DNA from: Microbacteriaceae bacterium
GTDB lineage: Bacteria > Actinomycetota > Actinomycetes > Actinomycetales > Microbacteriaceae
NCBI GenBank assembly: GCA_947486475.1
Contig: CANKTR010000012.1
Location: forward strand, 1 to 19,524
Length of the DNA stretch: 19,524 nucleotides
Reading direction: 5' to 3'
This document shows, one piece after another, positions 13,774-19,524 of this stretch (the first letter of the stretch is position 1; each line of letters begins with the position of its first letter). The notes under the pieces are model-generated. The model had not been told where the DNA came from and made no database searches. It saw nothing but the letters and a program-made list of their open reading frames with translations. The position numbers were made by a program, and so were the translations under genes.

Positions 13774-16251
13774 GTGGACGAGAACGAATACGATTTCCGC
13801 CGGATGGAAGCGAAGTGGGCTCCCGTGTGGGAGGCCGAACGACCCTTTGACGTGCCCGACACAGACGACTCTCGCCCGCACAAGTACATCTTGGACATGT
13901 TCCCGTATCCGTCGGGCGACCTGCACATGGGCCACGCCGAGGTCTACGCGCTCGGCGACGTCCTCGCGCGATATTGGCGTCTTCGGGGGTATCAGGTTCT
14001 GCATCCCATCGGGTGGGATTCCTTTGGACTTCCCGCCGAAAACGCGGCCATTAGGCGCGGCGTGAATCCGCGCGACTGGACGTACGAGAACATTGCCCAG
14101 CAACGCGCCTCGATGAAGCGGTACGCGGCGTCCTTTGATTGGTCGCGGGTGTTACACACCTCGGACCCCGAGTATTACAAGTGGAACCAGTGGCTGTTCC
14201 TCGAGCTGTACAAAAAAGGTTTGGCGTATCGCAAGGATTCCTGGGTCAACTGGGATCCGGTTGACCAGACGGTCCTCGCAAACGAGCAGGTTTTGCCCGA
14301 CGGCACGAGCGAACGCAGCGGTGCGACAGTCGTCAAGAAAAAGCTCACGCAGTGGTACTTCCGCATCACGGATTACGCCGATCGGCTCCTCGGTGACCTG
14401 GACCGCCTCGAAGGCGCGTGGCCGGCCAAGGTCCTCACGATGCAGCGTAACTGGATCGGACGATCACGCGGTGCCGAGGTCGTGTTTGCCGTTGAGGGCA
14501 TTGACCGCACTATTCCGGTCTTCACGACCCGTCCCGACACACTGTACGGAGCGACGTTCATGGTCGTCGCACCCGATTCCGATCTGGCGAGTGAACTCGT
14601 CGCCGAGACCGAACCTGGCCTACGAATGGCCTTCGTGGCCTATCTCGAAGAAGTCCAAAAGAAGACCGAGATTGAACGCCAGGACGCAACCCGCGATAAG
14701 ACGGGCGTGTTCCTCGGCCGCTACGCAATCAACCCGGTGAACGGCGAGCGGGTGCCGATTTGGTCGGCTGATTATGTCCTCGCGGATTACGGGTCGGGAG
14801 CCATCATGGCTGTTCCCGCGCACGACCAGCGCGACCTCGATTTTGCTCTCAAGTACGAACTGCCCGTTCGGGTCGTTGTGGATGTCCCGTCGGATGAGCC
14901 CAACGACCCCGAGGTCACCCTCGTCGCGACAACGGGCGACGGGCCGCACATCAATTCGGGTCCGCTCGACGGACTGCGCAAGGCCGACGCGATCGCAGCA
15001 ATGGTCGACGTGCTCGAAAAGAACGGAACGGGTAAAGGCGCTACTACCTACCGGCTCCGGGATTGGTTGATTTCTCGTCAGCGCTATTGGGGCACCCCGA
15101 TTCCGATCATTCACGGAGCTGACGGCGAGGAAATCCCTGTTCCCGCAGACCAACTCCCGGTTGTGCTGCCGGCGACTGAGGGTTTGGACCTGCGTCCGAA
15201 AGGTTCGTCACCCCTCGGTGCCGCCGAGGGCTGGGTCAACGTTGCCGACCCGCGAGACGGAAGTCCGGCGAAACGTGACGCCGACACAATGGACACGTTC
15301 GTGGATTCGTCGTGGTACTTTTTGCGCTTCCTGTCGCCTCGAGACGACACCAGGGCGTTCGACGTCGACGCGGTGAAGAAGTGGGCACCCGTCGATCAGT
15401 ACGTGGGCGGTGTCGAGCACGCGATTTTGCACCTGCTCTACGCGCGCTTCATCACCAAGGTTCTGTTCGACCTGGGTTACCTCGATTTCGACGAGCCCTT
15501 CACTGCGTTGTTGAATCAGGGCATGGTCATCCTCGATGGCGCCAAGATGTCCAAGTCGAAGGGCAACATCGTGTTCTTCGGCGAAGAACTCGACAACTTC
15601 GGTGTGGACGCGGTGCGTGTCACGATGGCCTTCGCTGGACCGCCCGAGGACGACATCGACTGGGCGGACGTGTCGGTAACGGGTTCGCACAAGTTCATCG
15701 CGCGCGCCTGGCGCATGGCACACGACGTCACGAGTGAAATCGGCGTCGAGTCGTCAACCGGAGTGGCCGGACTTCGACGCGTCACGCACAAATTCCTTGC
15801 GGATGTCGGGGGACTGGTCGAGAGTTACAAATTCAACGTCGTCATTGCTCGACTCATGGACCTCGTCAATCACGTCCGCAAGGAAATTGACACGGGAGTC
15901 GGGCCCGCCGACCCCGCTGTGCGCGAAGCGGCCGAGGTCGTCTCGTTGGGGTTGTCGATGTTCGCGCCGCACGCCGCAGAGGACATGTGGTCGTTGCTCG
16001 GTCACGAACCGTTCGTTGGGCTTCAGCAATTCCCCGCCGCGGATGCGACCCTGCTGGTCGAGGACACGGTTGTCGCTGTTGTGCAAATCAACGGCAAGGT
16101 CAAGGATCGGCTCGATGTTTCGCCCGACATTTCTGAGTCGGAACTGTCCGAGCGGGCGCTGGCGGCGGTCGCAGGCGCCCTGGCGGGAAAGACGATTCGA
16201 ACGACCATCGTTCGACCCCCGAAACTCGTCAACATCGTCGTCGTTGACTAG
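13774..16251 (+). CDS. leuS: Leucyl-tRNA synthetase
   Basis: The 825-residue product has normal bacterial LeuRS length and attaches leucine to tRNA-Leu in the cytoplasm. Class I signature HMGH is at 51-54 and KMSKS at 591-595, so the Rossmann catalytic domain is complete. The CP1 editing domain is present: the threonine-rich TTRPDT (251-256) and [13 protein letters not shown] (342-354) with the conserved editing Asp351. The C-terminal anticodon-binding and final domains run to about residue 825, ending LVNIVVVD. The start is GTG 13774, whose [20 protein letters not shown] matches the usual N-terminus, with GAAAGGG upstream. The next gene, comEA, follows after 60 bp. Nothing is missing or unusual. 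Confidence 0.98.
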   Translation: MDENEYDFRRMEAKWAPVWEAERPFDVPDTDDSRPHKYILDMFPYPSGDLHMGHAEVYALGDVLARYWRLRGYQVLHPIGWDSFGLPAENAAIRRGVNPRDWTYENIAQQRASMKRYAASFDWSRVLHTSDPEYYKWNQWLFLELYKKGLAYRKDSWVNWDPVDQTVLANEQVLPDGTSERSGATVVKKKLTQWYFRITDYADRLLGDLDRLEGAWPAKVLTMQRNWIGRSRGAEVVFAVEGIDRTIPVFTTRPDTLYGATFMVVAPDSDLASELVAETEPGLRMAFVAYLEEVQKKTEIERQDATRDKTGVFLGRYAINPVNGERVPIWSADYVLADYGSGAIMAVPAHDQRDLDFALKYELPVRVVVDVPSDEPNDPEVTLVATTGDGPHINSGPLDGLRKADAIAAMVDVLEKNGTGKGATTYRLRDWLISRQRYWGTPIPIIHGADGEEIPVPADQLPVVLPATEGLDLRPKGSSPLGAAEGWVNVADPRDGSPAKRDADTMDTFVDSSWYFLRFLSPRDDTRAFDVDAVKKWAPVDQYVGGVEHAILHLLYARFITKVLFDLGYLDFDEPFTALLNQGMVILDGAKMSKSKGNIVFFGEELDNFGVDAVRVTMAFAGPPEDDIDWADVSVTGSHKFIARAWRMAHDVTSEIGVESSTGVAGLRRVTHKFLADVGGLVESYKFNVVIARLMDLVNHVRKEIDTGVGPADPAVREAAEVVSLGLSMFAPHAAEDMWSLLGHEPFVGLQQFPAADATLLVEDTVVAVVQINGKVKDRLDVSPDISESELSERALAAVAGALAGKTIRTTIVRPPKLVNIVVVD

Positions 16252-16299
16252 GTTTTCCACACCCGTCAGTCGGAAACCTCGGGATTCGGGCGGAGCGAA

Positions 16300-16305
16300 T
16301 AGCGT
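16300..16305 (+). promoter_or_regulatory. Putative leaderless -10 box (TAGCGT) of comEA
   Basis: TAGCGT fits TANNNT and ends six bases before the comEA ATG at 16312, implying a leaderless transcript for the comEA-comEC-holA unit. There is no clear -35 and the nearest Shine-Dalgarno-like GGAG (16292-16295) is 16 bases away, too far to be effective. Confidence 0.4.
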
Positions 16306-16311
16306 GACGCC

Positions 16312-16911
16312 ATGGTCGAATGGTTTGTCAAGGCGGTTCCCGCAAACCCGACGTCACGCCGCAGGTTGCTTGTGTCGGCTGGCGCGGGTGTTGCCGCCGT
16401 CGCCGTTATCGGTTCACTCTGGTCCAATTCGACGAGTGGCTCTGGCGAGGTAGCGGTTGACGCCAGCGCCGATGCGGTGGTCAACAGTCAACCCAGTGCC
16501 ACCCTGATTGTGCAGGTCGTGGGTGCGGTCGTCGAACCCGGCGTGTACGAGGTGCCCATGGACTCAAGGGTTTTGGATGCCGTCGCCTTGGCGGGAGGGT
16601 TGGCGGCGAACGCTGACCCGGCGTCCCTCAACCTCGCGCGTGTCGTTCAGGATGGGGAACAAATCATCGTCGGCGCGGCGGGTGACGCCCGCTCGCGCCG
16701 CGCGGCAAGTTCCCTCTCCAACAAAGTGAACATCAACACGGCGACGGCCGAAGACTTCGACACACTTCCTCGGATCGGGGAGACCCTTGCGGAACGAATC
16801 ATCGCCTACCGCGACGAACACGGACCGTTCGCGGGAATCGAATCGCTGTTAGAGGTTCCGGGAATTGGCGATCTCACCTTGGCGGGAATGCGCGACAAAC
16901 TCACCCTGTGA
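16312..16911 (+). CDS. comEA: ComEA competence protein, membrane-anchored DNA receptor
   Basis: The 199-residue product has an N-terminal positively charged segment and one membrane helix at about 19-37, a polar linker, an SLBB-type domain at about 64-121 (LIVQVVGAVVEPGVYEVPMD, then LDAVALAGGL) and a C-terminal helix-hairpin-helix domain at 138-199. The latter starts VNINTATAEDFDTLPRIGETLAERI and ends LEVPGIGDLTLAGMRDKL. This is the standard ComEA build: the HhH domain binds double-stranded DNA outside the membrane and hands it to ComEC. It lies 60 bp after leuS and its TGA overlaps the comEC GTG by four bases (GTGA). The pilus and nuclease parts of the uptake machine are not in this window, so competence is not shown. 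Confidence 0.93.
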   Translation: MVEWFVKAVPANPTSRRRLLVSAGAGVAAVAVIGSLWSNSTSGSGEVAVDASADAVVNSQPSATLIVQVVGAVVEPGVYEVPMDSRVLDAVALAGGLAANADPASLNLARVVQDGEQIIVGAAGDARSRRAASSLSNKVNINTATAEDFDTLPRIGETLAERIIAYRDEHGPFAGIESLLEVPGIGDLTLAGMRDKLTL

Positions 16912-18782
16912 TCCAGCGAATTCCGGTTCTTGCCTTTCCGGCGGCGGTGGCGTGGATTCTTGCGTGGTGGTTAACCAAGGCGGAGGGCTATCGACGGGAT
17001 GTCGACCAACTTTTCCCGTGGGTTGAGGAGCTCCACGAGGATTTTCGACTTCGCGCGGAGCGGTGGCCGGGTGACGCCGGAGCCCTCGTCCCTGGATTGG
17101 TGCTAGGAAACACCGATTCTGTTCCCGAGTCGTTGTCCGAGGCGATGCAGGTCACCTCATTGACGCACCTCATGGCGGTCAGCGGTTCGAATTGTGCCAT
17201 CGTCGTCGGACTCGCTTTCGGGATAGCGGCGCTGTGCCGAGCCCCCCTCTGGGGGCGGGTGGCGGCGAGCGCGGTCGCTCTCGCATGTTTCGTCGTTGTG
17301 GTCGGTCCCGACCCGAGCGTCATTCGATCCTCCATCATGGCGGCGATCGGACTCGCGACACTTCTCTGGGGGCGGCCGGTGGCGGGCGCCACCGCGCTCT
17401 GCGTTGCGATTCTCATCGCACTGATGTTCGACCCAACGCTCGCCCATTCGATCGGCTTCGCTCTGTCAGTTTCGGCAACGTTGGGATTGTTGGTGCTCGC
17501 GAGACCGTTGACGACGCGCTTAAGCAAGTGGATGCCAACCCCCGTCGCAATCGGGGTGGCGATTCCGTTGAGCGCCGCCATCGCCTGCCAGCCCATCATC
17601 TTGGGTTTTTCGCCGTACATCCCCGTTTACGGGATCGTGGCCAACATTCTCGCCGAGCCCCTGGTTCCGATCGCGACCGTCTGCGGATTGTTGTCTATTA
17701 TTTTGTCCCCGATACCGTTCGTGTCAGATGGACTACTCGCGATTGCGACGGCCATGGCGAGTCTGATCGCGACCATTGCCCGAACAGGCGCGGTGCTTCC
17801 TGCCGCTCGACTACCGTGGCCCCCCGGAATGTGGGGAGTTGCGCTCTCGGCACTCGTGTCCCTCGGCATCGTGGCTGCGGTCTTCGAACGTTGGCGCACC
17901 GTCGGGGCTCTCGTCGCGGTGGTGGCGGCCACAATTGGACTCGCGTCAACGGTCGGCGCGAGCCGTGTCGCCTGGGCGAGCGCGCCGCAGGAATGGTCAT
18001 GGGCGCAGTGTGATGTGGGCCAGGGTGATGCCGTTCTGGTTCGGGACGCCGGGGTGGTTGCGCTCATCGACACCGGGCGAACCGAACCGCCCCTGCGAGA
18101 ATGCCTGGCGGCACTGGGCGTCACCGACATCGACATCCTTGTGCTCACACATTTCGATGTTGATCACGCGGGGGGATATGGCGCAGTAGTCGGCCGCGTC
18201 GGAACCGTTCTTCACGGACCACCCGACGGTGACGCGGACATCGCAATCATCGAGCGACTCCGCTCAGGTGGCGCCCGGATCGTCTCCGCCGAACGCGGAC
18301 TCACCGGGGGAATGGGTCGACTGCACTGGCGGGTGTTGTGGCCGAGCGACGGCGATCCGCGAGAGTTGGGAAATCCCTCGAGCGTCACCCTTATTTTCGA
18401 ACGGACCGACGAGTGCAACGCGACGTGCGTGACAGGGATTGCCCTCGGAGATTTACCGCGAGCGGAACAAACAATAATGCGACTCGCTGGCGGCCTGGTG
18501 CCGGTCGACGTCGTCAAAGTCAGCCACCACGGCTCGAGAGACCAAGACCCCGAACTGTATCGCCGCGTCCGAGCCCCCGTCGCGTTGATAGGGGTCGGCG
18601 CCGACAACGAGTACGGGCATCCGACGGCCGAGACCCTGGATGTGCTCGCCGGCGTCGGGTCGACCGTCGCGCGAAGCGACCTCAACGGAATCGTCCTCGT
18701 GTGGCGAACGTCGAACGGCGAGTTGCGGGTGTGGCGCGAACGCGCGACCGAGCCCCGATTTACACTGAATACGGAGGAATAA
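16908..18782 (+). CDS. comEC: ComEC/Rec2-type DNA uptake channel protein, short N-terminus
   Basis: The 624-residue product has a hydrophobic competence domain (about 78-345, with TSLTHLMAVSGSNCAIVVGL and then many membrane helices) and a C-terminal metallo-beta-lactamase-like domain (about 363-600). In the latter the metal motif THFDVDH (414-420), GDL (514-516) and SHHGS (539-543) are intact. ComEC forms the channel that takes single-stranded DNA into the cytoplasm, and the lactamase-like domain may act as the nuclease. The serine-glycine motif appears near residue 92, whereas in Bacillus ComEC it lies far later, so the N-terminal helices and DUF4131 (OB-fold) domain seem largely absent; only one short hydrophobic helix precedes it. 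The GTG start overlaps the comEA stop, and the TAA stop shares one base with the holA ATG. Confidence 0.93.
   Translation: MIQRIPVLAFPAAVAWILAWWLTKAEGYRRDVDQLFPWVEELHEDFRLRAERWPGDAGALVPGLVLGNTDSVPESLSEAMQVTSLTHLMAVSGSNCAIVVGLAFGIAALCRAPLWGRVAASAVALACFVVVVGPDPSVIRSSIMAAIGLATLLWGRPVAGATALCVAILIALMFDPTLAHSIGFALSVSATLGLLVLARPLTTRLSKWMPTPVAIGVAIPLSAAIACQPIILGFSPYIPVYGIVANILAEPLVPIATVCGLLSIILSPIPFVSDGLLAIATAMASLIATIARTGAVLPAARLPWPPGMWGVALSALVSLGIVAAVFERWRTVGALVAVVAATIGLASTVGASRVAWASAPQEWSWAQCDVGQGDAVLVRDAGVVALIDTGRTEPPLRECLAALGVTDIDILVLTHFDVDHAGGYGAVVGRVGTVLHGPPDGDADIAIIERLRSGGARIVSAERGLTGGMGRLHWRVLWPSDGDPRELGNPSSVTLIFERTDECNATCVTGIALGDLPRAEQTIMRLAGGLVPVDVVKVSHHGSRDQDPELYRRVRAPVALIGVGADNEYGHPTAETLDVLAGVGSTVARSDLNGIVLVWRTSNGELRVWRERATEPRFTLNTEE
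18773..18777 (+). promoter_or_regulatory. Strong ribosome binding site of holA (GGAGG)
   Basis: GGAGG ends four bases before the ATG at 18782. It lies inside the end of comEC and fixes the holA start. It is one of the few perfect Shine-Dalgarno sequences in the window. Confidence 0.75.
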
Positions 18783-19524
18783 TGTCGAAAACCGAGGTTG
18801 TGCCGTGGCACGGGATGCGCGAAGCGCCCATCGTGCTCGTCACGGGTTCTGAGTCCTACCTCGCCGAGCGGGTTTTTCGCGAGTTGCGCGACCGCGTTCG
18901 AATCGCTCAACCTGAACTCGAGGTCACCGATTTGGACGCGGCCAACTATGCGGTCGGAACTCTTCTCGATGTTGCGAGTCCCTCGTTGTTCGGCGAACCC
19001 CGAATGATTCGCATCGCGAACGGCGAATCGGGCGGGGACGACTTCGTCGCCGATATGCAGTCTTATCTCGAGGTCATCGCCGACGACGTCATCGTCATCG
19101 TGCGCCACGGTGGTGGCAACCGTGGCAAGAAATTGCTCGACACGCTCCGCGCCCATCCGACAACCCTCGAGGTCGAATGCGCCGAGTTGAAGAGAGAATC
19201 GGACCGGGTCCAGTTCGCCTCCGCTGAGTTCAATCGCCTCGGGGCGAAGGTTGACCGTGCGGCCGTCGGAGCCCTCGCCGAGGCATTCGCGGGGGATCTG
19301 GCCGAACTTGCCGCAGCGTGTGACCAAATAGCGCGCGACGCTCTGGGGAAGCCCATCACGAAGGAATTTGTCGATACCTACTACGAGGGTCGCGAAGAGG
19401 TGACGTCCTTTGCGGTGGCAGACATGGCAATCGATGGCAACCGGGCCGAAGCACTTCGGCTACTGCGTCACGCTATCCAATCCGGTGTCGACCCCGTGCC
19501 TTTGATTGCGGCGTTCGCGGCCAA
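18782..19524 (+). CDS. holA: DNA polymerase III delta subunit, 5' portion
   Basis: An open frame of 247 complete codons runs from ATG 18782 off the end of the window without a stop. The protein starts MSKTEVVPWHGMREAPIVLV and continues with TGSESYLAERVF, DLDAANYAVGTLLDVASPSLFGEPRMIRI and IVIVRHGGGNRGKKLLDTL, the layout of the HolA N-terminal ATPase-like domain, followed by the helical region (VDTYYEGREEVTSFAVADMAI). HolA is the clamp-loader subunit that binds and opens the beta sliding clamp. It lacks a functional nucleotide site by family rule. About three quarters of the usual 330 residues are present. Its place right after comEC is a common bacterial gene order, and the TAATG overlap plus GGAGG suggest co-transcription. 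Confidence 0.92.
   Translation, partial: MSKTEVVPWHGMREAPIVLVTGSESYLAERVFRELRDRVRIAQPELEVTDLDAANYAVGTLLDVASPSLFGEPRMIRIANGESGGDDFVADMQSYLEVIADDVIVIVRHGGGNRGKKLLDTLRAHPTTLEVECAELKRESDRVQFASAEFNRLGAKVDRAAVGALAEAFAGDLAELAAACDQIARDALGKPITKEFVDTYYEGREEVTSFAVADMAIDGNRAEALRLLRHAIQSGVDPVPLIAAFAA

Noticed and set aside
16251..16278. GGTTTTCC...GGAAACC hairpin after leuS as a terminator
   Set aside because: The stem has a bulge and a 13-base loop and lacks a T-run, so it is too weak to call.
18212..19327. Open frame of about 371 codons on the minus strand opposite comEC and holA
   Set aside because: It crosses two well-supported genes and shows no recognisable domain or promoter.

Overview
This window looks like chromosomal core sequence from a high-GC Gram-positive (actinobacterial) genome, probably Micrococcales and perhaps Microbacteriaceae. 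The grounds are a GC content that looks near 60 % by eye, the order leuS-comEA-comEC-holA, an IclR-type regulator beside hutH, actinobacterial-looking Hut enzymes, and several genes with a TANNNT hexamer 6-7 nt before the start codon, as in leaderless actinobacterial promoters. The lineage is inferred from gene content and not proven. I see no tRNA, rRNA, CRISPR array, insertion sequence or prophage. Genes cover almost everything; the largest gap is 151 bp (10230-10380).

Layout. Positions 1-377 hold the 3' end of a glutaryl-CoA dehydrogenase-like acyl-CoA dehydrogenase. Then follow a secreted protein of about six propeller-like repeats (414-1337) and, coupled to it by a one-base stop/start overlap, formimidoylglutamase hutG (1337-2230). 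Facing these on the minus strand is the operon hutH-hutU-hutI (6630 down to 2227). Together the four Hut enzymes convert histidine to urocanate, imidazolonepropionate, formiminoglutamate and finally glutamate plus formamide. A divergent IclR-family regulator (hutR, 6692-7438) shares a 61-bp promoter region with hutH. An 18-bp palindrome there resembles the HutR operator known from Corynebacterium.

Downstream of hutR on the plus strand are pdxH (pyridoxamine phosphate oxidase) and a luciferase-like flavin monooxygenase. A minus-strand App1-type phosphatase follows, then a plus-strand TetR regulator with a TTG start. A minus-strand pair comes next: a class IV aminotransferase (pabC-like) coupled to a DedA membrane protein. 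The aminotransferase is divergent from pabB (aminodeoxychorismate synthase component I), with only 12 bp between them, so the pair probably serves p-aminobenzoate/folate synthesis. The rest is leuS, comEA, comEC and the 5' part of holA, all plus strand; the last three overlap and probably form one operon for DNA uptake proteins and the clamp-loader delta subunit.

The protein families are ordinary. The most notable signals are architectural. All three convergent gene pairs overlap by exactly four bases through interlocked stop codons. Several promoters appear leaderless, including a pabB/pabC pair in which each -10 box lies over the other gene's start codon. The HutR-like palindrome covers the regulator's own start codon. 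Three of the four Hut enzymes carry non-textbook residues at catalytic or metal sites, which may simply be clade-typical.
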